Source: Acanthaster planci (taxonomy: Eukaryota > Echinodermata > Asteroidea > Valvatida > Acanthasteridae). From it: a stretch of DNA of 64,000 bases. Where the stretch lies: the NCBI RefSeq assembly GCF_001949145.1, contig NW_019091465.1, positions 934,446-998,445 of the forward strand, in the 5' to 3' direction. Shown here one piece after another: positions 1 to 10,300 of this stretch; the stretch's first letter is position 1; each line of letters starts with the position of its first letter. The position numbers and the translations under genes were made by a program. The notes beneath the pieces are model-generated. The model saw only the letters and a program-made list of their open reading frames with translations. It did no database searches and was not told the origin of the DNA.

Positions 1-1121
1 GTGTTAAGCATTTCTTTCTTAAAGTATGCTTATCGGTTCAATAACAGCTGTCTTTGTCTTCTTCACAAGAAAATGTGTGCTTTGTCGACGCCACAAAAAC
101 TACACTTGAAAACGAGAGTTAATGTTTTATTTTTGGTTACACGGTGTCGGAGCTGTTGATTAGACGTAACTCTGTCCAGATCTGTCAGGTAATGCATGTA
201 TTTAAAGTAATAATGGAAGCGATTAACAGAGCCCCGGCGTTTGTTCCCTAAAGTTCTATATCGAGCTTGAGGCACTTGGACCAAATGGTTACCTACGCCA
301 CGCCTTACCGGCCAAAGAGGTTACAGCGGTCCCAGATTTGAACATTACTTGTCTACATGTTTTTGCAACTTAATTTCTTCTCCTCTTTAAAGTGATCAAA
401 CTATTTGACGTCCCACGTAACGATTGTCATTGAACAGGACACTATTCATTGTGTGTGTGTGTGTTTTTTTTCCCAAATTATGGATCCAATGTTGGCTGAT
501 TTAAAATATCTGTATTAAACTCATGCTTACTTTCTTAACATTAACAGCATTACAAATCATCAAAGTACATAAAATTTTCGAGAGTCAAGACCCTAAAACT
601 GGCGAAGATGTTATTTCAGAAATAGCTGTCGGACTGAGGTCTGTACCTAGGATGATATCACACCTTTGTTGTTAAATATGCAAATTTATACTAGCACAGC
701 AATAAAAGCCACTTAAATGCCCTCGAAATTCAGGCCGACAATGCCGGAAAAGTGTTTACAGAATGACAAATTTACATTCCGATAACAAGTAGATTACACA
801 GCCCCTTATTGTAACCTAATCCCAAATGTAAAAGACCAACCCCCTTGGATTATTAACTTCACTGCAAAGCATGCCCCAGAACTGTTTTACGTGGGGTGTT
901 CCTTCTGACATTCTCTTTGGAAATTTAACTAATTATAACTCTGATTTAACGGTTACCAAGTCTTTCTGACATGTCACCAATCGATCACATCTCACTGATT
1001 TAATGACCAGATTTGCTTATTCACACACTGTAAAGATTACAGGTTTGATCAATCAAAATGCCATCGTTGCCTGACGATATATCATCATTTTTGTCAGCAA
1101 CAATTTTGCTCTACGTAACAG
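1..1121. other. Intronic or upstream sequence of the UGT gene
   Basis: This stretch precedes the first recognisable UGT exon and should be intron of that gene, because the exon at 1122 starts in mid-protein and in mid-codon. It has a short TG run near 452-464 and no exon I can support. The N-terminal acceptor-binding half of the UGT must lie to the left of the window. Confidence 0.5.
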
Positions 1122-1437
1122 GTACGGCATTCCAAGGCATCCAGCCTACATTCCCGAGCGCCATGTGGGACTGAGCGACACCATGAATTTGCCGCAGCGG
1201 ACACTGAATGCATACGCGTACATCATCTACGACGCCCTCAGACGAGTGACTCTCTGGAAATATGAGGACCTCCAAAGGCAGTACAACCTCCGCCCGGAGA
1301 AGCGAATGCCGGAGATGTTGGCTGGGGCCCAACTGTGGCTCTTCTACGGGGACTTTGGGTTAGAGTACGCCCGGCCAATGCAACCGAACGCAATGTTCCT
1401 AGCTTCGCCGATGCTGGGGCTTCCTTCCGAGGAAACG
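1122..1437 (+). CDS. UGT exon A: end of the N-terminal acceptor domain
   Basis: The acceptor is ACAG at 1118-1121 and the donor is GTGAGC at 1438. The first base completes a codon begun upstream. The translated start, YGIPRHPAYIPERHVG, is the usual UGT context around the loop that leads to the interdomain linker, and the exon runs to about the linker. Homology is judged by eye from the conserved HPAY/P pattern and from the following exons. Confidence 0.88.
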
Positions 1438-4400
1438 GTGAGCACACATTCCATCTGAATCAATCGTTCGCTAGCATAATGCCTAGGGCGCTCTCACTGG
1501 CTCAGGTGACCCAACATAGGCATTTTCTTTTAGATTTACCGAGCGATTCATTTTTGTTTCATGTTTTATGGCAAGAGTTTTCATTAAAAGTGAAATACTG
1601 CTTTCGTTTTCACTTACAATTTTCATGTGTCTGATTCATTTGGTTGGCTCGTTGGTTGGTTTATGGTTTATTACATGTTGCCTTCTTGCAGCCATATGGC
1701 TGAATCATATACAAAGGCATTACAAAACAATCTATTTATGCGTTTAAAAACTCCAATTCACATTAAAAACATGCGATCAAATTTACAACAATCAAAGAAA
1801 CTACCTGAGGAAGAGAAAGCAAGCTTGAACTCCGAAACACTCGACCACTAATCTTGAGCTTCGTTTGTAGTTAGCCAGCTACGGAAAACATTAGACATTA
1901 ATAAAGATTTGGAAAATTTCACACAAATTTGTTCTCGTCTTTCTTGAAGTTCCATAAGTTTGAAGCACCTCCCAGTAAGAATGATAACTATTTCCCAAAA
2001 TAATTTAACACGCCCTTTTTAGAATTTGTTCAATAGGATCATGTTGCTGCAAGGTGAGACTAGAATGCCATGCCGGGACTGCATACTCAAGCAGTGGTCT
2101 AATATATCCAACGTAAACTGTTATGAAATCCTTACCACACAGTACAAATCTCCTACGGGTTAACATGAATAACCGTCCGCTAGCCCTTTCACCTATGTCA
2201 CAAATGGGAGCATCCCATTTATGATCTTTGGTAATTTTTATGCCAAGTACCTGAAGTACATCTGTTGATTGAAGTTAGTTCTTGACCAGCTATCTGCAAT
2301 GAACGAGACTGGAGGTACCTTGGCAAAGGTGATATCCACTGACAGACTTTTGGAGGGGTTTAAAGACATGTTGTTGATATTAGCCCACTGGTCAAACTGA
2401 TCCACCTCTGCTTGCATAATACTATAACCATTTACTTGAGTGTTTTATACAAAAGTCGTCTACATACTTCAGAGCAAACATTCTCTCTGTGGCGATTGCA
2501 GCATCGTTGATCATACACAGAAATAAAGCCGGACCAGGTAGAGTACCCTGGGGGACCCCAGCTCGCAATTGTGCCCATTCAGAAATAATGGCCTGACATT
2601 TAACACACTGAAAACGATTAGTAAGAAAATCTGATATCTACGGAATAATGGAGGGTCTGACACCCATATCAAGTACCGTAGTTTTAGAATTGCCACATCA
2701 TGGTCCACCTGATCAAAAGCTTTGCTGAAATGAGTTACATGTACTACTGTACGGGAGAGGCTCTTAGCTTTCTCGGCATGTTCAAATACATTATTAAGTA
2801 AGTGAACAAGATAATGTGTTGTCGAGCGGCCTTTATGACTACCATACTGATTACCATTAATGCAAGGTTGAGTGCCATCAATTAACCAACCAATAATGAA
2901 TGACTCAGCAACTTTAGCAAAAAAGATCAGTTAACTTTATCCCAAGACGGAGGATTTGACTTTGGTATGGGAAATAATTGCCCGCTTCCATTGAAGTGGG
3001 ACCACTCCTTGTTGGAACGAGGCATCCAGGAGTACCGAGTTTGCCGGCAAATTCTCGCACCAACTTAGCAGACATTCCACTAGGACCGCCTGCCTTGGTG
3101 GAACCTAACCTGCGTAACTTATTGTACACTTCCCGTGGGTAAATCGTTGGGACGGGTGAAGGGGAAGGGAGAAATGCAGATAAGGCTGCCGCGGAGAATG
3201 GGGTCAATATCACCACTGACGGTGGTGAAATGTCCATTCGGGGAATCGGCAACACCCATCTTGCCATCGGGGTCTACATCAGGATGTGGTAACATTGGCA
3301 GTTGATGTTTACTTTTTGTGGTCACAACATGAATCTGTTGATACCAGATTTATGTAAATACTCCTTCCAGTCTATTTTTATTTCATCATTTTCGTCACCT
3401 TTACTTATTTTTATTTCGTGTTTTGTTTATTAATTGTTGTACCGATGAAGTTCTGTTGTTTGTCTTTGTCGTTTTTTGTTTTGAAAACTCGCATTCTTTG
3501 CCAATTTACCTTCAGTTTTACCCCAGTTTCAACTCTCCCTCTGTTATTCAAGAAAACAATTTTTAATAACTATAACGATGACAATTCATGTATAACCTTT
3601 CAGAACAGATTGATTGGAAACCTACCTAATACTTCCCGGATGACATTCCAAATGCATGTATTTTCCCAAGGAAATAATTTTCTTCGCTGACAGTGGGATT
3701 CCGATGAGTGAGCATGTAATTCCATGGTCGTCAACGTGGTCCTCGTTTCAAAAGACAATGAACTCCGGGGAGTCCGGTTGGCCTAGTGGTTCCTTCTTCG
3801 CCTTCCATCTATGCGGTCCGGGCTCAATACGGGCGATTCACAATAGTGCGCCATCAAGACTTTGCAACACGTTGGCCAATCATAACGCGAGAAAGTTTTC
3901 GATCCTTTCCAAACGAGCATTGAGTCGACAAGTTTCGCTGTACCTGAGCACTGCGGTCATTTCGTCCATTTTAATTTTCACAAAGTGGATCTATTCTGAA
4001 TTTCCCAACTTGAAAGATGTTTTTCTTATTTTTCTGTACTTTGGGAGCAAATTTTTGTAGAATCCTGGCCAATTTGCGCGTGTCACTTTGTGGAAACAGA
4101 AACATCATTCTACTTGTCACTAACTACCATCGGTAACTGGTTGTTTGTCCCCGGCGTTCGAGCGGTCGACCCACGAACAACAAATCGAGCTGTTCGTGAA
4201 CATTCAAGATTAAGCCGCCCGAACTCAGCCATATAAACACATAGTATAACCGTGATTTTAAAAACCGTGGGCAAGCAGTGGACGAAACGGCAAATGACGG
4301 GGAGTTCAGTGCGAAATGCCCGTGATGTACTTAAGATTGCTTATATTTGTTTACATGTGCTGTTCCCTTTTTTACTCTCTGGTACTGCTATCTCTTCTTT

Positions 4401-6325
4401 TCAAAATTAATGTTCCAGCCGCAGTGTTTCGAATCTGCATGGGCCAAGTTAAGTAAACAGGGGATTTTGTTTCACGATTGAAAAATGGATTCATAGCTTC
4501 ATTTTATTGCTGGAGTTCTTCAACCGTGCGTACATTCCCTATACCGAGGGGTGAATTTGCCCCGGCTTTTTGGATTTAGTCGGGTGCCGTCTATGCTATG
4601 GGACCCCACTGTTGTTTTGAGTAGGAGCTGCCCATCTCGGGGTTTATATGTTTGTGGGTCGACAGATTTTGCGCGTTGTGATTAGCCAAAGCGTTGCAAA
4701 CTCTTAGAGACGCACTATTGTGTCACATTTCGAGGCATCATTTTCCAGGTTAGTGTGAGATTCCGTGAAGATTACCAAGTGTTTCTCTCTTTGCCAACCA
4801 GGTGCCACAGGACCAGCAGGAGTTTCTCGATGCCGCCCACCAGGGCGTTGTTCTGTTTACACTAGGCGGTCACGTGAACGAGATGCAGACTGCACAGGCT
4901 CAGATGTTCGCGAACGGATTGGCCAAGCTGTCGCAGCGCGTGCTCTGGCAGTTCAGTGGCAGCGTGTCACATCTGCGCATTGGAGACAACACCAAAGTGG
5001 TGCAGTGGATTCCCCAACAGAAGATCATGGGTAGGTTCTGCCGCTGAATGAGGTGTGCATTCATCCGGCGTACTCTCCTGCACGAGGACGCTTCAGTGTA
5101 TTCAATCTATATAGACCTTTTTCACCCACGTGACAGGATTGCTCTAATTGTATACCACCACGTGTGGACCGCCTCGGCCAGGGTGTAGCATATAATTCCC
5201 ACGGGCAGCTTGAGCCACGAGCAAGCGCACGTGCGAACGCCGCGTGCTTGACTGATTTATCTTGAATAGGTAGATTACCGTCACAACACTCTCACATTAC
5301 CATCACAACACGTGGCGGTCTAGCACGATTGTGACATCACGGGAAAAAGGTCTTTAGCTGCCTCCCCGGCGTCTTTTCCAGAATCATATACACGTGGGCG
5401 CATCAAGAGTGCCCGTATTTATATTACTGGAGTGTGCTTGCATGCTGGTATTACAAGTGATCTATTGTACTTCTCACACGCATATTTCCACGTTTCTTTA
5501 CAAAATTTCCAGCTCATCCCAACACCAAGGCTCTCTTGAGTCACGGTGGGCTGAATGGCATGTACGAGGCGGCTTGGTATGGTTTGCCGATGGTCGGCAT
5601 ACCACTCTTTGGAGACCACTTCGACAACATGGAGCGAGCAGTGTCCAAGGGAATGGCCCTGCAGCTAGACATTGTCGGGCTGACGGAGGAGGTCCTGTCC
5701 CAGACAGTCGATCAGGTCATCAAGGATCCAAGGTGCGTCATAATGTATTATGAAATTATTTTCGAAGATGCTGGCCATTGCACTTTGGTGGCCGTGAGGA
5801 AATTATGTTGGCCTCGATCAACCGGTGGATCTTTGCGATCAGCAGATCGATTGCGCCTGTTAAGTCACGAGACCTAGAGTGGGCGTTAAACATCAGCCTC
5901 TCATAACAAAGTGTGTTACAAGTGTTTTTTACCAAAAAATAAAGCCGGTGGTCGGAACCATGCTGACATGCGGAGTACTGTACTGACAACTGGCTTTAAT
6001 TTTGGTAAATCGTTCTTGGTACATCTTTGGCTGTAGATTTCGCAAGAGGGCGCAGCACATCTCGAGAATTCTCCGCGACCAGCCAGTTATCCCGTCCGAG
6101 AAGGCGGCCCACTGGATCGAGCACGTGACCAAGTACGGTGGGGAGTATCTGCGCCCTCGTGCGGCCGACCTCAGCTGGATTGAGTACCACCTGGTGGACG
6201 TCTACGCATTCCTAGTCGCCATTTTGTTTATTGTTCTTGGCCTCCTGTTCCTCTGCCTCAGGGTCTGTCTTTGGCTTGCTTGCGGCCGAAATAAACAGGG
6301 CAAAATCAAAAGTAAAGCAGATTAG
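1122..6325 (+). CDS. UDP-glycosyltransferase, C-terminal 350 residues in four exons (5' partial)
   Basis: The exons are 1122-1437, 4802-5030, 5513-5732 and 6037-6325, all with AG acceptors and GT donors. Phases match at each join (0, 1, 2), giving one open frame of 350 residues to a TAG stop. The product is a family 1 glycosyltransferase (UGT) that moves a sugar from a UDP-sugar to lipophilic acceptors in the ER lumen. The donor-site signature is clear in exon 3: a SHGGLNGMYEAAWYGLPMVG stretch followed by IPLFGDHFDN. A hydrophobic segment near the end (VDVYAFLVAILFIVLGLLFL) is the membrane anchor. The basic tail ends KSKAD, which fits a KxKxx ER-retrieval signal. The family usually has about 500-530 residues, so roughly 170-190 N-terminal residues and the signal peptide are missing to the left. 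The residue after the signature Asp is His, as I recall for UGT8, rather than the common Gln. Which UGT subfamily this is cannot be settled here. Confidence 0.93.
1940..3420 (-). mobile_element. Decayed non-LTR retrotransposon (LINE) reverse transcriptase remnant
   Basis: On the - strand, broken frames reconstruct the landmarks of a LINE reverse transcriptase. In order there is a KAGGPSGM-type motif near 3090-3060 (usually K-A-x-G-P-D-G), an FSKAFDQVDH motif near 2720 (RT block A), GVPQGTLPGPALF near 2560-2520 (block B) and YVDD near 2457-2468 (block C). The C-terminal YIRPLLEYAVPAWHSSL stretch lies near 2080. Frameshifts and stops between the blocks show it is dead. No endonuclease domain is seen, so it appears 5'-truncated. 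The motif style resembles the CR1/L2 group, but clade assignment needs a search. It lies antisense in the UGT intron. Confidence 0.85.
3825..4733. mobile_element. Foldback element, family A, copy 1 (arms separated by about 0.7 kb)
   Basis: The left arm begins CAATACGGGCGATTCACAAT at 3825 and runs to about 3955. The right arm, from GGGTCGACAGATTTTGCGCG at about 4656 to 4733, is its approximate inverse. Other copies (8721-8895, 19221-19402, 44330-44515) have the arms nearly adjacent, so the sequence between the arms here looks like an insertion or a longer version of the element. Confidence 0.65.
4802..5030 (+). CDS. UGT exon B: start of the C-terminal donor-binding domain
   Basis: The acceptor AG is at 4800-4801 and the donor GTAGGT at 5031. 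The frame starts VPQDQQEFLDAA and continues through the GVVLFTLGGH strand and VVQWIPQQKIM. These match the usual UGT pattern of a linker, a 'GVVxFSLGS' strand and 'W.PQ.DLL' just before the signature. The last base G pairs with CT of the next exon to encode Ala. Confidence 0.92.
5111..5354. mobile_element. TIR element, family E, copy 1 (about 240 bp)
   Basis: The element begins ATAGACCTTTTTCACCCACG and ends with the inverse GGGAAAAAGGTCT, giving short terminal inverted repeats. A second copy in inverse orientation lies at 16526-16769. It is MITE-like, with no coding capacity, and lies in the UGT intron between exons B and C. Confidence 0.65.
5513..5732 (+). CDS. UGT exon C: UDP-sugar binding signature
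   Basis: The acceptor AG is at 5511-5512 and the donor at 5733. It encodes AHPNTKALLSHGGLNGM, then EAAWYGLPMVGIPLFGDHFDN, the hallmark UGT signature. The conserved His-Gly-Gly and Asp are intact. The residue after the sugar-contacting Asp is His in place of the more common Gln. Confidence 0.95.
6037..6325 (+). CDS. UGT terminal exon: membrane anchor and cytosolic tail
   Basis: The acceptor is TGTAG ending at 6036. Codon phase joins AG|A to give RFRKRAQHISRILRDQP. The exon continues through the conserved AHWIEHVTKYGGEYLRP region, a roughly 24-residue hydrophobic membrane span and a basic tail ending KSKAD, followed by TAG at 6323-6325. The tail would face the cytosol, and KxKxx is the standard COPI retrieval motif. 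Confidence 0.93.
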
Positions 6326-6917
6326 GAGAACAGACAAATAATCACCTTAGAGAGCACACAGCAAAACTAAAATGTTGAGCTTTTTTCGCCGGCCGACATA
6401 GGAAATGATCCTGCATGCGGTAGTGGATCGTTACCAACGACGTCTTACGGGCCCAACATTTTGTTAAGAATACTTTCCTTTCATTTTAAACGAGTCCGGT
6501 AAGATAACCTCATCTACGGAAAGCTCACTGGGATGCCACAGTTTTAGTAGTCTGCGGCTACGGGTTGGTAAATGTGGACTTTTGAAGTCGGTCTATGCAC
6601 ATATTGACCACTTTTATATCTCAGGGTGATTTGGTGCCACTAATCCTCCGATGAACCAGACAGCATTGTATTTAATCGAGGCCAGTGTTTGTTTAAATGA
6701 TTACCAAGTACTGTTTCGCTCCCGCAAACCTTGCTAGTGGTTCTAGCACCACAAAGTTTGTACATCAACATCAACAGAGTAATTTTATCTAGCTCCAAGC
6801 CTTTCTGGCTCGTGCCTTCGTCATATCCGCGCACGCAGACTGAGTGCAAGCTCCCATTGGATGATCACTTAAGTTGCCATCACCCTCCGGTTCAATGGTT
6901 CCTTGTAGCTCTTTGTG

Positions 6918-6985
6918 CAGTGGGTGTGGTTTGATTTGAAGTGACGTCACACTTACGAGCTGGATGCATATGCAAATTATGCACA
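6918..6985 (+). repeat. Short dispersed repeat, copy 1
   Basis: The stretch GCAGTGGGTGTGGTTTGA followed by CGTCACACTTACGAGC recurs in inverse orientation at about 30105-30165, with the same spacing to a TGCATATGC/GCATATC segment. It is probably a fragment of a dispersed element. Confidence 0.5.
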
Positions 6986-7976
6986 TGCAATGTCTGCCCC
7001 AGACACAAATTCTTTAGCAATTTATTCTTTTTGTACTCCAGACCACTAATAAAGCTGCCAAAGACAATTAAATGATAGAAATCCCCGCTATAAAAGAGGG
7101 GTTTTTTGTTCAAATTTATCAGGTGTACAACACATATTTTCAAACCAAAGCCCATTTCCTCATATTTAATTTATGAAGATATTTCTCTCCAGAGATGATC
7201 ATCCTTAGAACCAGTGGTTGAGCCAGTCGCCATTTTGAAAATAGCTGCTTACACTTCGTTGGAATTAGAGCAATACGGAGGACCTCGTTCTGTCTAATAC
7301 TTTCGGAAAAACAAGCTAGCAGTCCCTCCGATAGCTTTTATTATTTTTTCTTCACAAACTCCCTGGTCCACATGCCTTGAAATGCTCTACTAGCAGAGAA
7401 TTTGACAGCTTGCAAATCGTGATTCGGTCTGCGCAAACAATCTATGGCTTATTTACTGGCCTGCAAACTTCAGCATAAAAGCAGACTTTAAGGGCAATAA
7501 GCTTTTGGAAGTTAAATTTGAAAAAAAAAGTCTGCTACACGAAGTTCTTAAAGTCCACGTGAACATGGCATTTTGAATTTTATATACTAAAGACAGTGTT
7601 GCTATACCTCGTGATTCGGGGCAAGCTTTCGCTTAGTTAGACGCCTTGCACGATAACACTGTTTTCAATGGATAAGAAGGACACAAAGGAACCAGCCCAT
7701 TCCAGAGATGGTGGTCGTTATGCAAAAGCTTGTCCCGAATCACGAGCAACAGTGTCTTTAATCTGGGGAATTCAAATTGTTATATTCATTTTCAATCAGA
7801 TAACACAGTGTACCAGATTCTGTTCAAATTTAACTGGGAAGGGGCTTATTCTTTTACATTGCCAAATAGCCATTTTTGCACATCCGTTTCCAAGCAAAGC
7901 CAAATGAATACACTGACATGCACACTCTCGTCAGCCAGCATAGTTGGTTCCATACACACTTCACTAGACCTGTAGC

Positions 7977-8093
7977 ATAATGATGTCGTGCTTTGTTTAC
8001 AAGTGCGCTTGCCTGTGGCAGAGATGTGGGACGTGATCTATCAAGCTCCGACTGGAAAGCGCGCACATGTAAACAAATGGTGACGTCACGATG
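7977..8093 (+). mobile_element. Short TIR element, family H, copy 1
   Basis: This roughly 117-bp unit begins ATAATGATGTCGTGCTTTGT and ends GTAAACAAATGGTGACGTCA, giving inverted ends that share GTTTAC and TGACGTCA. A second copy in the opposite orientation lies at 11086-11195, recognised by the shared internal GCGTCCCACATC-type core. Confidence 0.55.
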
Positions 8094-8720
8094 TTTCAGG
8101 TCTATCAGAGACAAAACACCAGCCTGCATGCGAGGCACAACGTAAGCAACAAACCGCCAACGTAAGTGCATATAAACAAGAAACCCTGAAGTCTTAGTCA
8201 GAGGAATTAAACCAGTAACTGTCTTCCTAAATTCTCTTTATTTTGGTGATTTAAAGTTGTGAGATTCAATATTAGAGAACCTAACAGCAGGTTGAACATT
8301 ACTAAAAATGACTTAAAACCATTATAATAAAACTATAGCACTTCAGTTTACATTTATAATAATGATACAGTTCTAGCATTTCAGTAAAGACATTTCAGTT
8401 TAATGTAATATACTGATACATAGGCACGAGTGATACACAGATCTGCCGGATCATGATTTGTATTTGCAATGTTTTCTTTATAATTCAGCGTTCATTTTTG
8501 TAGATATAGTGCACCACTTTCCATCTGTATCACATTATAATATAAAAAGACAAAATTCCTCATCTAAAGTATGTAAGATGTCAACTAATCGTCTATCACA
8601 TTACAGGCACCATGCACAATGAAAAGTAGCCATGCATCCATTCCTGTATATGCAAGAATTTTGGGGGTTGGGGTTGGTGTGGGGTGGGGTACGGTGGGGA
8701 TCAGCTCAAGATCATGGACC

Positions 8721-8895
8721 GATACGAGCGATTCACAGCAGTGCATCTCCAAGAGTTTGCAAAGCGTTGGTCAATCACAATACGTGAAATCTGTCGACCC
8801 TTTCCAAACGCGCATTGGGTCGACAGATTTCGCGCGTTGTGATTGGCCAACACTATGCAAACTCTTGGAGGCGCACTATTGTGAAACGCCCATAC
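8721..8895. mobile_element. Foldback element, family A, copy 2
   Basis: The whole 175 bp is close to one palindrome. A left arm with GATTCACAGCAGTGC and AGAGTTTGCAAAGCG is mirrored by GTCGACAGATTTCGCGCG and CAAACTCTTGGAGGCGCAC. It is intergenic and accounts for part of a chance open frame at 8619-9149. Confidence 0.75.
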
Positions 8896-9774
8896 TCATG
8901 CAAAGCTCACTAGTGCCTGAAACAAATTGGAAACATCTTGTACTTTTTGGGGGGGGGGGGTATGGACATCGGTCCAATAGTGTCACTATAGGCCTAAAGG
9001 TTTCTATTTCCCGGCTCTCGTTTGGCTCCCGGCGCTCAAAATACATAATATACACTCTGTCTTGCGCGTCATCAATGGTTAACTATAAAATGAACGATTT
9101 TGCCTTCGTGGCCTTACATCACAGTAAAGCCACTCTCAGGGCGTATTAGTACCGCTTAGAAAAATCAAAATATGTATACAATAATCAACACGTAACAAGA
9201 AGTCCATGTTAATGAAAAAAATTGCCATTACCCCATTGCTGCTTGTTTAACATGTCTTCAAATATTAGGGAAGGTTTTTGGGGTCCAGATTTTAGCATTG
9301 GAGGGCTTTGTGTTGCTCAGTGTATTTTTGGTTTGAAATACATTCAAGCTCAACTAATTCATGATTTATGTTAAGAGTCACGTCAAATGTTGACCATTGC
9401 CGCTAGCGTTCAACATTCCCTTGCCCTAGTGTTCTGCATTTTTTTATTTCAACAGTTTCCTATCAAAATTCCAACTCGGGTAGGGCTTGTTTAAGAAATC
9501 TTTGCAAAGGTTACAGATTTAATTGCAGCAATAATGTTTGAATGGCAGGACTGATTTCCAGAAAAAGATTCCGATTTGATTTAGTATACATGCACACACG
9601 CCAGATGTGGGTGATGTTTCTGCAGTTGTTTTGCTCAATGAGAGCTTTTTATAAAGTGCTCTAGGAAAACCAGAAGAGTGTCCCAGTTACGAGAAAATTG
9701 TCGAAACATTTTAGCTGGGGATCTATACTCTGGTGTTCAACACCTGCTTCCAACTGAAAAGAAAATTTCTGAAC

Positions 9775-9900
9775 TCGAAATTTGTGTGAATGACTGTCAA
9801 ACTTGATTCTTCTTGTCTCCTCTCTATACATGTCGGTGGATGCGGGTCGTTTGGCGGCTGCCTGATGAGGCGCCCTCGTATGCCATTGGCTCGACCACGT
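9775..9900 (+). repeat. SINE family 2 tail fragment
   Basis: The CTCCTCTCTATACATG segment followed by GGGTCGTTTGGCGGCTGCC matches the tail of the element at 51511-51790 (CTCCTCTCTACAGATATGGG then TCATTTAGTGGTTGCC). It is a truncated copy with no tRNA-like head. Confidence 0.45.
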
Positions 9901-10058
9901 TCAACGTTTTCATCTGCATGAAATTTGCTCTTTATAACTGAATTCATTAATATTTTATTATTATTTTACTGATGGATGTTAGTTACTGAGTACGTGTATT
10001 GTAGGGCTGTTACAGCCATGAGTTTGTGTAGTAGTGGCTAATGAAGCAGGGTCTTAAT

Positions 10059-10300
10059 CTACACCATTCCAGTATCGCTCAAAAGGGGCGTGGTTTCTTT
10101 TGGATTACTTTGCCGAATGCCCCTGTGAGAATTCTCACAATCAGAGTCCGGGGGTCGGCCAAGCTCAGTGTCTTTCACGTACACATAACTCCTCGAAATC
10201 AGCAGAAAGCAGACAAATCCCAGGGTCATGATCGTGGCAAGAAGGAGAAAGTAGTACTCCAAGTGACCGTAGTTGACTTCATTAGGGATCCACTCCGCCC
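10059..10300 (-). CDS. SLC15A4: SLC15A4-like exon 8: last membrane span and tail
   Basis: The acceptor is TTGCAG just above 10300. The frame reads [20 protein letters not shown], then a membrane span and a polar tail with [12 protein letters not shown], stop at 10059. The incoming phase requires one base from exon 7. Confidence 0.92.

Larger units (their letters stand above)
1438..4801 (+). other. UGT intron carrying a LINE remnant and a foldback element
   Basis: This 3.4 kb intron holds a decayed antisense LINE (about 1940-3420) and the two arms of a foldback element (3825-4733). I saw no additional exon in it. Confidence 0.75.
6326..10058. other. Intergenic region between the UGT and the SLC15-like transporter 3' ends
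   Basis: The two genes converge here. The region includes a family H element (7977-8093), a foldback family A copy (8721-8895), a partial SINE tail (about 9775-9900) and a short repeat also seen near 30105-30165. An AATAAA at 7048-7053 could be the UGT polyadenylation signal. A - strand AATAAA at 9954-9959, about 100 bp past the transporter stop, could serve that gene. No coding exon is supported. Confidence 0.55.

Noticed and set aside
548-655. Possible upstream UGT exon (LQIIKVHKIFESQDPKTGED ...) after a TTAACAG acceptor
   Set aside because: It does not resemble the UGT region expected before GIPRHPAY, and no GT donor fits its end.
8619-9149. 176-codon frame on + strand
   Set aside because: It reads through a foldback element and a G-run and has no protein-like motif.
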